Assembly (NCBI GenBank): GCA_020632495.1
Contig: JACKFL010000005.1
Span: 1,302,001 to 1,366,000, forward strand
DNA: 64,000 nucleotides
Direction of reading: 5' to 3'
Source of the DNA: Candidatus Omnitrophota bacterium
Lineage (GTDB): Bacteria > Omnitrophota > Gorgyraeia > Zapsychrales > Zapsychraceae
Under the pieces are notes generated by a model, which was given only the letters and a program-made list of their open reading frames with translations, made no database searches and had not been told where the DNA came from. Positions 1 through 6,679 of the stretch are shown here, in pieces. The stretch's first letter is position 1, and each line of letters starts with the position of its first letter. Made by a program: the position numbers and the translations under genes.

Positions 1-119
1 AGAGGGAAGGGGGAATGAATGAAATAGCGGCGGTAAAATATCCGCAGGCCGGTCGAACGTATACCGGACCGGAATAAAACGGTCATCCGGATGCGATTTA
101 ACTACCATCCGCCCGGAGC

Positions 120-130
120 TATGCTAAAAT
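120..130 (+). promoter_or_regulatory. Extended -10 promoter of the VIT1-like gene
   Basis: TATGCTAAAAT contains the extended -10 TGC directly followed by TAAAAT at 125-130. No convincing -35 lies 16-18 bases upstream, which is typical of extended -10 promoters. The expected transcript start is near 137, giving a leader of about 37 bases. The same 11-base pattern recurs before other genes in the window. Bases 1-119 hold nothing else I can support. Confidence 0.5.
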
Positions 131-173
131 AATTCCAAAAGGCCCGACCGGCCACATTTACCAAGGATCGACA

Positions 174-935
174 GTGGAGCATCCTCCGCACCAACCCGAA
201 GATCTTAAATCCCTGCACTCGCCCGCGGCCATCCGCGAACGTCTCGAGGCCGGGGTGACCCACAGCTATCTGAAGGATTTTGTCTACGGCGCTATCGACG
301 GGGCGGTGACGACCTTTGCCGTGGTCTCCGGCGTGGCCGGGGCCGGATTATCCAGTTCCGTAATTATCATCCTCGGGCTCGCCAATCTGATCGCCGACGG
401 CTTCAGCATGGCCGTCAGTAACTTCCTCGGGACGCGGGCCGAAGAACAGCTCCGGGAACGGATCCGGCGCCGGGAAGAGCAGCATATCCGGGACATACCC
501 GAGGGAGAACAGGAGGAAATCCGGCAGATCTTCGCGGCCAAGGGATTTCACGGAAAAGACCTGGAACGGGCGGTGCAAATCATCACCGCCGATCCCAAGC
601 AGTGGATCGATACGATGCTGCAGGAAGAATTCGGCCTCCCGCTGGTCGGGCCGTCCCCGTGGCGCGCGGCCGTGGCCACGTTCGCCGCCTTTGTCCTGGT
701 CGGGTCCGTGTCACTCGTGGTTTTTATTTACCAGTGGCTCAGCGGCACCAGTGTACCGCATGCCTTTGCCTTGAGTTCCGCGATGACCGGAGCGGCCTTC
801 TTCGCGGTCGGTGCGATGAAGGGGCATTTCGTGGAGCAAAAATGGTACATGTCGGGCCTTGAAACCCTACTCGTCGGGGCAACGGCCTCAGCGTTGGCAT
901 ACGGGGTCGGCGCTCTTCTTAAGACCGTGATCTAA
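174..935 (+). CDS. VIT1/CCC1-family iron/manganese transporter
   Basis: Inner-membrane protein of 253 aa in the vacuolar iron transporter (VIT1/CCC1, DUF125) family, whose known members move Fe2+ or Mn2+ out of the cytosol. The hallmark is the segment at about residues 40-88, with the pattern DGAVTTFAVVSG, then a glycine-rich membrane helix, then SMAVSNFLGTRAEEQ. A charged cytoplasmic segment (about 88-160) rich in Glu and Arg matches the metal-binding loop of the family, and three further hydrophobic helices follow (about 165-190, 200-218 and 228-250). The start is GTG at 174, preceded by AAGGA at 163-167 with a spacing of six; no ATG serves better. It is a single gene with its own extended -10 promoter. 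A weak palindrome (CTCCCGCGGGAG, 962-973) followed by a T-rich stretch may terminate it. The family is clear; which metal it moves is not. Confidence 0.9.
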   Translation: MEHPPHQPEDLKSLHSPAAIRERLEAGVTHSYLKDFVYGAIDGAVTTFAVVSGVAGAGLSSSVIIILGLANLIADGFSMAVSNFLGTRAEEQLRERIRRREEQHIRDIPEGEQEEIRQIFAAKGFHGKDLERAVQIITADPKQWIDTMLQEEFGLPLVGPSPWRAAVATFAAFVLVGSVSLVVFIYQWLSGTSVPHAFALSSAMTGAAFFAVGAMKGHFVEQKWYMSGLETLLVGATASALAYGVGALLKTVI

Positions 936-1097
936 TCTCACCCTGCTTTCCACTGTCGTTACTCCCGCGGGAGCCTTCTTTTTCCAACATGGTATCCCAA
1001 GCAATGTGTCCACATGAATGTGCGGTAGTTGTGTGTAATCCTTAATAACCGCTGTGGTTTGACAGGCTTACCTTAATATTGCATACTTGTAACGGAC

Positions 1098-1203
1098 AGA
1101 ATGGCAGTCGAGAAAGGCAAGCTGTTTCGAAAGAGCAGTACGCAAAGCCACAGGCCTAAAACCCCATGGCGCGGGGAAAGGGCGGCTGGGTTACCCCATG
1201 GAC
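1098..1203 (+). ncRNA. Cyclic-di-GMP-I (GEMM) riboswitch
   Basis: The stretch carries the GEMM-I aptamer signatures in order: GGCAAG at 1116-1121, a hairpin closed by a C-GAAA-G tetraloop near 1129-1134, the highly conserved ACGCAAAGCCAC with the following GGCCTAA at 1140-1159, a second hairpin, and GGGTTACC at 1188-1195 before the closing strand. By eye, G1116 aligns with G20 of the Vibrio Vc2 aptamer, the base that favours c-di-GMP over cGAMP. A perfect terminator hairpin follows 9 bases later, so control is probably at transcription elongation. The regulated gene is the secreted protein at 1329, possibly with the 53-aa ORF at 1971. Bases 936-1097, upstream of the aptamer, hold no other feature that I can support. 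Confidence 0.9.
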
Positions 1204-1211
1204 AGACTATG

Positions 1212-1248
1212 GCCCACTCTTTCGGATAGGAAGAGTGGGCTTTTTATT
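1212..1248 (+). terminator. Riboswitch expression-platform terminator
   Basis: A perfect 10-bp stem (GCCCACTCTT at 1212-1221 and AAGAGTGGGC at 1231-1240) with a 9-base loop is followed by TTTTTATTT. It lies between the c-di-GMP aptamer and the coding sequence, where a transcriptional expression platform is expected. I do not see an obvious long anti-terminator pairing, so the direction of control (on or off) is unresolved. Confidence 0.85.
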
Positions 1249-1288
1249 TGGCCGGGGAAGGGCTCCGACCGTACGGCGTACATAAGCC

Positions 1289-1316
1289 GGGGACGGGGCC
1301 GTCCCCTTTTTTATTT
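1289..1316 (+). terminator. Second hairpin with T-run before the 1329 gene
   Basis: GGGGACG at 1289-1295 pairs with CGTCCCC at 1300-1306 around a 4-base loop, followed by TTTTTTATTTT. It has the shape of an intrinsic terminator but ends only a dozen bases before the start codon of the riboswitch-controlled gene. It may be a second attenuation step or a hairpin controlling translation. Confidence 0.55.
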
Positions 1317-1328
1317 TAGGAAAGACCG

Positions 1329-1922
1329 ATGAAGCCGCGCACATTATTGATCGGAGTATTGCTGCTGAGCTGGTTGCTGCACTCGCAAATGAGCAACGCG
1401 TGGGTGGACTATGACCGCAGTGTCACCGTGCACACACCGCCCAAACAAGGCCAGATCGACAAGGCTCCTTTTAACTTCGGTGAGTTCACGATCGTTCCGC
1501 GGGCATCCTTCGATATCGAGGCGCGGGTCCTGAGCCGCAAGGCATATTTGTTCGGGACCGAGTCCAAACTCTCGCCGGTGGATTTCGCCATGGGGTGGGG
1601 GCCAATGTCGAATTATCACGTCTTGAAGGACCTGCGGATTTCCCAGAATAACCGCTGGTATTTCTACCGGTACCGGGAAGCCCCCATTATGCCGTCGGAA
1701 ATCATTCGCAACAGTGCCAATATGCATATGATCCCGGCGGACAAGTATGTGAAAAAGAAACTGATGGACGTCCGCCGCGGCCGGATAGTCCGGATAAAAG
1801 GATATCTGGTTAACGTGCGCGGCCCCAACGGCTGGCACTGGAACAGTTCCATGACCCGGACCGACAACGGCAACGGGTCTTGCGAGATCATCTTTGTCGA
1901 AGACATCGAAATTCAATCCTGA
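1329..1922 (+). CDS. Secreted protein of unknown function under c-di-GMP riboswitch
   Basis: A 197-aa exported protein. Residues 1-24 form a signal peptide (charged MKPR, hydrophobic core, cut probably after SNA or nearby). The mature part is a single globular domain rich in aromatic and basic residues, with a Tyr/Trp-rich stretch (NNRWYFYRYR) in the middle and a conserved-looking C-terminal motif around WHWNSSMTRTDNGNG. It resembles a small secreted protein family of proteobacteria that has no named function; I cannot assign a reaction. AGGAAAG at 1318-1324 is the ribosome binding site, 4 bases before the ATG. The c-di-GMP riboswitch and terminator upstream imply that its level follows the motile/sessile signal, so an envelope or surface role is plausible but unproven. 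Confidence 0.85.
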   Translation: MKPRTLLIGVLLLSWLLHSQMSNAWVDYDRSVTVHTPPKQGQIDKAPFNFGEFTIVPRASFDIEARVLSRKAYLFGTESKLSPVDFAMGWGPMSNYHVLKDLRISQNNRWYFYRYREAPIMPSEIIRNSANMHMIPADKYVKKKLMDVRRGRIVRIKGYLVNVRGPNGWHWNSSMTRTDNGNGSCEIIFVEDIEIQS

Positions 1923-1970
1923 GGATAAGTATCGAAGACTGAGACCAAGGCTGTTTACGGAGGAGAAACC

Positions 1971-2132
1971 ATGATTCATTCAGACCTGCCCGCGCTGGCA
2001 CTCTTTACTGCCGGCGCCATCGCTGTGATCCAACAGATCGAACTCGAAGTCCGCCCGCCCGCGGAGGAAACCCAAAAAGACTATTCCCTCTGGGAGGAAA
2101 AGCTCTCCCGCTATCTTCCGTTCATCTACTAA
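1971..2132 (+). CDS. Small 53-aa protein, unknown
   Basis: A 53-codon reading frame starting ATG at 1971 and ending TAA at 2130-2132, with a strong Shine-Dalgarno GGAGGAG at 1960-1966 four bases before the start. The peptide begins MIHSDLPALALFTAGAIAV, a short hydrophobic stretch that could be one membrane helix, then turns charged with an acidic middle (around PPAEETQKD) and ends in RYLPFIY. It follows the riboswitch-controlled secreted protein by 48 bases on the same strand and is probably co-transcribed with it. No family recognised. It is supported by the ribosome binding site and by position rather than by homology. Confidence 0.55.
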   Translation: MIHSDLPALALFTAGAIAVIQQIELEVRPPAEETQKDYSLWEEKLSRYLPFIY

Positions 2133-2184
2133 TCACAGCCCGTTGAATCCATTCTGAGCGGAACGGCTTTTTTTGACTCTTTTA

Positions 2185-2228
2185 TTGAACATGTTCAAAA
2201 AATATGCTATTATTTGAACGCGTTCAAA
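2185..2228 (+). promoter_or_regulatory. tetR promoter with two palindromic operators
   Basis: The -35 TTGAAC (2185-2190) and -10 TATTAT (2208-2213) are 17 bases apart, and TGC before the -10 makes it extended. Two perfect palindromes sit on it: TTGAACATGTTCAA (2185-2198) covers the -35, and TTTGAACGCGTTCAAA (2213-2228) covers the start site and runs up to the ribosome binding site. The half-site TTGAAC is the same in both and the centres are 29 bases apart. This is the arrangement expected for autorepression by the TetR protein encoded directly downstream. Confidence 0.85.
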
Positions 2229-2241
2229 AAAGGAGGAGCTG

Positions 2242-2931
2242 ATGAAATCATCCGCCAAAACCGCGAAAGCCGCCGCCACCCGGGACTCCATCCTGGGGGC
2301 CGCCCGCGATTTGTTCCGGGAGCAGGGATTCGAGCCGACCACCATGCGGGCCATCGCCGCCAAGGCTGGTGTCGCCCTGGGGTCGGCGTACTACTACTTT
2401 AAAACCAAAGACGAGCTGGTCCTCGCGTTCTACGCCCGGACCCAGCAGGGCGCCGATGAGGAAAATGAGCGGATCGTGCACCGAACGGACGACTTTCGAA
2501 CGCGGCTGGATGCCCTGCTGACATTTAAATTCCGGCAGATGCGCCAGGACCGCGGCTTTGTCAGCATCCTGGCCAAGAGCGCGGCCGATCCCGACAATCC
2601 GCTGTCACCGTTCAGCCCGCAGACCCGCCCGATCCGGATGGCGGCGATCAAACTTATCGAAGACGTCATCAGCGGCAGTAACATCAAAGTTCACGAGGAT
2701 TTGCGTCCCTGTTTGGCGAAATTCCTGTGGTTGTATCAAATGGGCCTGATGTTTTTCTGGATACAGGACCGCAGCGCCAATCAGCGGGTGACCGCCAAGG
2801 TCAAGGACATGAGCCTGAGTCTGATCGGCGGTATGCTGCAGATGACGACGCTTCCGCTGATGAATACGATGAACGACACGCTGGTGGATTTACTCAATAA
2901 CATCAATGCCACGCTGGTGGATCAAACATAG
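2242..2931 (+). CDS. TetR-family transcriptional regulator
   Basis: A 229-aa repressor of the TetR family. The N-terminal helix-turn-helix domain (about residues 8-58) is textbook: TRDSILGAARDLFREQGFE, then TTMRAIAAKAGVALGSAYYYF, then KTKDELV. The remaining 170 residues are helical and would form the ligand-binding and dimer domain; the inducer is unknown. Ribosome binding site AGGAGGA lies at 2231-2237, five bases before the ATG. It heads an operon with three following genes whose gaps are 9, 3 and -4 bases. Two palindromes sharing the half-site TTGAAC overlap its promoter, so it very probably represses itself and the operon. Confidence 0.95.
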   Translation: MKSSAKTAKAAATRDSILGAARDLFREQGFEPTTMRAIAAKAGVALGSAYYYFKTKDELVLAFYARTQQGADEENERIVHRTDDFRTRLDALLTFKFRQMRQDRGFVSILAKSAADPDNPLSPFSPQTRPIRMAAIKLIEDVISGSNIKVHEDLRPCLAKFLWLYQMGLMFFWIQDRSANQRVTAKVKDMSLSLIGGMLQMTTLPLMNTMNDTLVDLLNNINATLVDQT

Positions 2932-2940
2932 GAGGGAGCC

Positions 2941-3339
2941 ATGGACATCAAGGTCATTACTTATCTGGTTTACCTGGCCGTCAGTATCGCTGTGACTGTC
3001 TGGGTGGCCCGCACGTTGCATCGCAATGGGGAGGCGTTTCTGATCGAGGCATTTCAAAGCAATGCGGCGCTGGCCGCCTCGGTAAACCATTTGCTGGTGG
3101 TCGGGTTCTACCTGATCAATCTCGGTTACGTCAGTTTGATGTTGAAAGCGGGAATCCGGCCCGCTTCGACAGCCGAAGCCATCGAACTGCTGAGCTCCAA
3201 ACTCGGCATGGTTTTGCTCGTGCTGGGCGGTATGCATTTCATGAATATCTACATTTTCAACCGCATCCGGCACGGTAATTTTATCGAGCATCTCGAGCCC
3301 CCGGTACAACCCGAGGACCGGATCACGACCGTGAGGTGA
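2941..3339 (+). CDS. Small integral membrane protein, unknown
   Basis: A 132-aa membrane protein with about three hydrophobic helices (residues 5-23, 42-66 and 83-107) and a short charged tail. Residues between the helices are mostly neutral, and the NHLLVVGFYLINLGYV segment resembles small membrane proteins found next to DCC-family or epimerase genes, but no named family can be given. It follows tetR by 9 bases with GGAGGG as ribosome binding site, and precedes the thiol oxidoreductase gene by 3 bases, so it is part of the TetR-controlled operon. Confidence 0.8.
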   Translation: MDIKVITYLVYLAVSIAVTVWVARTLHRNGEAFLIEAFQSNAALAASVNHLLVVGFYLINLGYVSLMLKAGIRPASTAEAIELLSSKLGMVLLVLGGMHFMNIYIFNRIRHGNFIEHLEPPVQPEDRITTVR

Positions 3340-3342
3340 GCC

Positions 3343-3798
3343 ATGCGACATGCTGAAGGTCGACAAAGAATACAGCAGCTCGTCGTGCTGTACGATGACG
3401 AGTGCCCGTTCTGCATCCGTTGCATGGAGTGGCTGCGCGTTCAATCCGCATTTATCCCGTTCCGGTTTCTGCCGTTGCACGCGGAATATACCCGGCGGCT
3501 GTACCCGGAATTGAAAGGGCCGATTGAGTATCTGCAGTTCATTGTCGTTACAGACGAGGGGAGTGTTTACTACAATACCGACGCGCGCATCATGTGCCTG
3601 TGGGCGCTGCGGCGCTACCGGCGGTACGCGATGGTCCTCGCCCGCCCGGCGTTTAAACCGGCCGTCGATAAAGTGTTCCGGCTGATCTCCGAAAACCGCA
3701 TGACGATCGGCAATCTGCTGCGACTGAAGAAGGAATTTCTCGCGGAGGATGTCTGCGGGACGGACGCCTGTTCACGTACACGGGAGGTGCCGTCATGA
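3343..3798 (+). CDS. DCC-family thiol-disulfide oxidoreductase-like protein (DUF393)
   Basis: A 151-aa cytoplasmic protein of the DCC (DUF393, YuxK-like) family, a divergent thioredoxin-fold group. The family signature DxxCxxC is at Asp18, Cys21 and Cys24 (YDDECPFC), with a third Cys at 27. The later pattern TDEGSVYYNTDARIMCLWAL matches the region in which the family has the conserved G-x-x-Y/x-G-x-x-A motif. Redox activity is inferred from the CxxC and has rarely been measured in this family. It overlaps the next gene by 4 bases (ATGA at 3795-3798), showing translational coupling within the tetR operon. Confidence 0.85.
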   Translation: MRHAEGRQRIQQLVVLYDDECPFCIRCMEWLRVQSAFIPFRFLPLHAEYTRRLYPELKGPIEYLQFIVVTDEGSVYYNTDARIMCLWALRRYRRYAMVLARPAFKPAVDKVFRLISENRMTIGNLLRLKKEFLAEDVCGTDACSRTREVPS

Positions 3799-4748
3799 AA
3801 CGCATCGTTATCGCCGGCGGCAGCGGTTTTTTGGGGCGGACCTTGGCGGCGTACCTTCAGGCGCAGGGATATCAAGTCGTTGTCCTGTCCCGGCGTTCGC
3901 TAACAGTAAGGCATGCGGCTGTCGTAACGTGGGACGGACGAACCTTGGGCCCTTGGGCGCAGCAACTGGAGGGGGCGGCAGCGTTGATCAATATGGCCGG
4001 CCGCTCAGTCAACTGCCGTTATCACGCGCGCAACCGCCACGAGATTATGTCGTCCCGGGTCCTGTCGACGCGGATTCTGGGTGAGGCCGTGGCGCAATGC
4101 CGGCAGTCGCCCGCTGTGTGGTTAAACTCGAGTACGGCGACTATCTATCGTCATACCTATGGTCATCCCCACGGGGAAGTGAACGGCGAGGTCGGCGCGG
4201 ACCCTGCGGCCAAGGATGCCTTTTCCGTTGAGGTTGCCACGGCCTGGGAAAATGAATTTACCGCGGCCCCGGTCCCGGGATGCCGCAAGGTGATTCTGCG
4301 TACGGCCATGGTGATGGGGCCCGAACCCGGCGGTGTGCATGACGTCTTGTGCCGGCTGACCCGGATCGGATTGGGGGGAAAGATGGGCGACGGGCGGCAG
4401 TTCGTATCGTGGTTACATGCCGCTGATTTTTGCCGCGCCGTTGAGTGGATAACCAACCGGGACGCTGCGGAAGGGATTTACAACTTGGCGGCCCCGCATC
4501 CGGTCACCAATGCCGAGATGATGCGAACGTTGCGAAAGGTATACGGCGTCCCGGTCGGGTTGCCCGCCGCCCGGTGGATGCTGGAGGCCGGCACGTGGCT
4601 GATGCGGACCGAGTCCGAGCTGGTGATCAAGAGCCGGAATGTCATCCCGCAGCGATTATTGAAGGAAGGCTTCGTCTTTTCTTATCCTGAATTCGAAGCG
4701 GCGATCCGGCAAATCAACCAGGACACCGGGAGAGCGGCTGCGACATAA
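3795..4748 (+). CDS. TIGR01777-family SDR epimerase
   Basis: A 317-aa NAD(P)-binding protein of the extended SDR superfamily, TIGR01777 (YfcH/SDR39U1) type. The N-terminal nucleotide-binding glycine motif is GGSGFLG at residues 8-14. The family motif NMAGRSVNCRYH is present near residue 66, followed by SSTATIYRH (active-site Ser/Thr and Tyr region), and the C-terminal DUF1731-like helix ends in SRNVIPQRLLKEGFVFSYPEF. The substrate of this family is unknown. It is the last gene of the operon tetR-membrane protein-DCC-SDR. DCC proteins and TIGR01777 epimerases plausibly share a redox or envelope-related role here, but this is only inferred from proximity. Confidence 0.9.
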   Translation: MKRIVIAGGSGFLGRTLAAYLQAQGYQVVVLSRRSLTVRHAAVVTWDGRTLGPWAQQLEGAAALINMAGRSVNCRYHARNRHEIMSSRVLSTRILGEAVAQCRQSPAVWLNSSTATIYRHTYGHPHGEVNGEVGADPAAKDAFSVEVATAWENEFTAAPVPGCRKVILRTAMVMGPEPGGVHDVLCRLTRIGLGGKMGDGRQFVSWLHAADFCRAVEWITNRDAAEGIYNLAAPHPVTNAEMMRTLRKVYGVPVGLPAARWMLEAGTWLMRTESELVIKSRNVIPQRLLKEGFVFSYPEFEAAIRQINQDTGRAAAT

Positions 4749-4827
4749 TTCAGCGCAGTTTCACTCGGAATGCCCGGCACAGTTGACTTGAGAAACGTAA
4801 TACGACGCCGTCGATTTTTGCAAAAAG

Positions 4828-4838
4828 TATGCTACAAT
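4828..4838 (+). promoter_or_regulatory. Extended -10 promoter of pseudopilin-like pair
   Basis: TATGCTACAAT has the extended TGC and -10 TACAAT (4833-4838). A weak -35 (TCGATT, 4811-4816) is 16 bases upstream. The ATG inside the -10 (4837) would start translation at the promoter itself, so the downstream ATG at 4900 is preferred. The leader contains a 7-bp hairpin, TCTCCGG (4856-4862) with CCGGAGA (4874-4880), directly before the ribosome binding site. Confidence 0.6.
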
Positions 4839-4899
4839 GGGATTTCTTGAAGAGGTCTCCGGCGGGCGTTCCACCGGAGAAACAGATATCCAGGAGCAT

Positions 4900-5337
4900 A
4901 TGAACAAGACCCGTCAAACAGCCCAAACCCCGGTCAAACTGCTGATCGGCCTGCTCACCCTGTGCGGTTGCGCAGTTTTTTTGTTCTGGATGGCCAGCGG
5001 TGCCTATGTCGCTAAGCAGACCGCCGATGATGCCGCGCGCATCGCCAAACTCAAGACGGTCAGTGCGGCGCTGGAAACCTTTCGCGAGGTTAACCGAGCA
5101 TATCCGTCCGCGTTGGGAACTTTGCTGAAAGAGGGAGAGGTCCCGCCTTTACTTTCCCGGCAGTCGCTCGACCAGCCCGGTTACACTTATGAGTATAAAC
5201 CCTCCCCGGACAACTTCGCCCTGCACTTGAAGCCGGAAACCGGCACGGGCGCTTATTACTACACCGATAAAAGCGGAGAAGTCCGCGTGAGCCTCAACGC
5301 CCCGGCCGGAGCGGCCAGCCCGTTATGGTTGAAATAA
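4900..5337 (+). CDS. Pseudopilin-like membrane-anchored protein 1
   Basis: A 145-aa protein with one N-terminal membrane helix (residues about 13-34) followed by AARIAKLKTVSAALETFREVNRAYPSALGTLLKEG, the amphipathic helix and 'xNxxYPxxLxxLL' turn seen in type II secretion pseudopilins such as GspG, then a short beta-rich part with GYTYEY and GAYYYTDKSGEV. It lacks the prepilin peptidase site (G-F-T-L-x-E) before the helix, so it would stay as a type II membrane protein. The chosen start has AGGAG at 4892-4896, close to the ATG; the alternative ATG at 4837 lies inside the promoter. The neighbouring gene is a paralogue. Confidence 0.7.
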   Translation: MNKTRQTAQTPVKLLIGLLTLCGCAVFLFWMASGAYVAKQTADDAARIAKLKTVSAALETFREVNRAYPSALGTLLKEGEVPPLLSRQSLDQPGYTYEYKPSPDNFALHLKPETGTGAYYYTDKSGEVRVSLNAPAGAASPLWLK

Positions 5338-5358
5338 GGCGCACATCCCGTCTTCCCC

Positions 5359-5814
5359 ATGCCCGCATCCGAACCACATAATATCCTTGACGGACTCACC
5401 GCGACCAACAAGGTCTTGGCCATTATTTTGGCCATCGGGCTTGCGCTCGGTGTCTTGTGGGGGGTGTTCGCGGGGGGCGAGATGATGCAGACGGCTAAGC
5501 GGGAGGCCATAACTTTTTCTCTGATCCGCTCGGTGACCACTGCTCTGGACACCTATTTTTCAGCCAATAACCGGTATCCGCCGGCCCTCATGTCACTGTT
5601 GGAGTCCGACGCGAGAAATCCGCCCTACGTTTCGCCGCGGACACTGGAATTTCCCGGCTACGCTGCCGATTACGGCGCTACCCCCGGAGGTTACGTTCTG
5701 CGTCTTGCCCCCGCCGATGCGCGAGGGTTGTATTTTTATGTGGACCAGTCCGGCGTCATCCGCGGTAGGCGGGGAAGCCCGGCGGACGCGGGCAGTCCGG
5801 AGTGGCGGCGTTGA
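5359..5814 (+). CDS. Pseudopilin-like membrane-anchored protein 2
   Basis: A 151-aa paralogue of the preceding protein, 21 bases downstream and probably in the same transcript. One membrane helix (about residues 18-40), then a helix leading into ALDTYFSANNRYPPALMSLLESD, a proline-rich turn, and the beta part GYAADYGATPGGYVLRLAP and GLYFYVDQSGVIRGR. The end of both proteins is similar (AGAASPLWLK and DAGSPEWRR). No prepilin peptidase motif is visible. A role as a periplasmic domain on a membrane anchor, perhaps descended from a pseudopilin, fits the sequence; the function is unknown. No clear ribosome binding site precedes its ATG, suggesting translational coupling. Confidence 0.7.
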   Translation: MPASEPHNILDGLTATNKVLAIILAIGLALGVLWGVFAGGEMMQTAKREAITFSLIRSVTTALDTYFSANNRYPPALMSLLESDARNPPYVSPRTLEFPGYAADYGATPGGYVLRLAPADARGLYFYVDQSGVIRGRRGSPADAGSPEWRR

Positions 5815-5843
5815 TCCAATGTCGATGCAGGGATGAAGATCGC

Positions 5844-5871
5844 TCCTAATGAAGGACTTAGGGATTTTTTT
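5844..5871 (+). terminator. Possible weak intrinsic terminator
   Basis: TCCTAA (5844-5849) can pair with TTAGGG (5858-5863, one G-U pair) around an 8-base loop, followed by a run of seven T at 5865-5871. The stem is weak, but its position between the pseudopilin-like pair and the next promoter fits a terminator. Confidence 0.35.
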
Positions 5872-5873
5872 GT

Positions 5874-5902
5874 TTGACAAAAATGTTGAAGTCACGTAAG
5901 GT
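5874..5902 (+). promoter_or_regulatory. Sigma70-type promoter of the giant-protein operon
   Basis: Perfect -35 TTGACA (5874-5879), a 17-base spacer and a -10-like TAAGGT (5897-5902). It lies about 90 bases before the MORN-type gene and is the only good promoter I see ahead of the 19-kb run of same-strand genes from 5996 to 25286. Confidence 0.6.
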
Positions 5903-5995
5903 GAAGAAGCATTTGAAACATTCGAAGCGATTTTATTGTCCGCCCTGACCGTGCGCGTCTGATCTAAGCTGAAACATAACCCCTTGATTTCATTA

Positions 5996-6679
5996 ATGAA
6001 ATTGTTTCACAGTACAGTCGCGCTATCAGTCTATTTCTCGCTTAGTCTCTTGCTTCTTACCCCCACCCAAGCCGCAGGCCGTGTCCTCGACGGCCGTAAG
6101 GTCCTCTACGATCAAAACTGGAATGCCAAAAAAGAAGCCCATTTTGTGCAGGGCGTTAAAGACGGTCCCTACAAAGAATTTGATGAGCACGGTACGACCC
6201 GGATCAGCGCCAATTATATCAACGGATTGCTGGACGGGCCTTTTCAGGCCTATTACGACAACGGCGTGGTGGGAGTGGATGCCTCGTACCGGGCCGGTCA
6301 GCTCAACGGGCCATACCGGAGTTTTTACCGCAACGGACGAAAAAAGGCGGAGGCCTATTTTGTGGACGGGTTTCTGGATGGTGACTACACGGGTTATTAT
6401 CGTGACGGGAAGGTAAAGACCAAACACACCTACCGGATGGGCAAACGAGACGGTGATTTTTCATCCTATTATGCCAACGGGCAGGTGAAGACCGAAGTCA
6501 AATATGAAAACGGACATCCCGAGGGCGCCATCCGTCAGTTTCATCCCAACGGCAGCAAAAAGCTGGTGGGCAAGTACCGCAACGGCCTCAAAGAGGGGGC
6601 TTTTCAGTATTTTTCCGAAAACGGTGAGAAAATCAACAAACTAACCTATCGGGAAGGGCGGATCACCGCGTATGACTAG
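5996..6679 (+). CDS. Secreted MORN-variant repeat protein
   Basis: A 227-aa exported protein. Residues 1-26 are a signal peptide (MKLFHS, hydrophobic core, TQAAG). The rest is about eight tandem units of roughly 23 residues with the pattern Y-x-x-G-x-x-x-G-x-[FY]-x-x-[FY]-x-x-N-G-x-x-x-x, the MORN_2 (YwqK, PF07661) repeat, which forms open beta hairpin sheets. An upstream in-frame TTG (5984) is possible, but the ATG gives a standard signal peptide. There is no clear Shine-Dalgarno. The stop overlaps the start of the giant gene by 8 bases, so the two are translationally coupled, and the protein probably works on the outside of the cell or in the periplasm with the giant protein. MORN_2 proteins include antitoxin-like and structural members; no reaction can be assigned. 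Confidence 0.8.
   Translation: MKLFHSTVALSVYFSLSLLLLTPTQAAGRVLDGRKVLYDQNWNAKKEAHFVQGVKDGPYKEFDEHGTTRISANYINGLLDGPFQAYYDNGVVGVDASYRAGQLNGPYRSFYRNGRKKAEAYFVDGFLDGDYTGYYRDGKVKTKHTYRMGKRDGDFSSYYANGQVKTEVKYENGHPEGAIRQFHPNGSKKLVGKYRNGLKEGAFQYFSENGEKINKLTYREGRITAYD

Noticed and set aside
1344..1979. Minus-strand frame of 211 codons opposite the riboswitch-controlled gene
   Set aside because: The plus frame has a signal peptide, ribosome binding site and riboswitch; the minus frame has none.
4783..4788. TTGACT as -35 for the pseudopilin-like genes
   Set aside because: It is 44 bases before the -10, far too distant.
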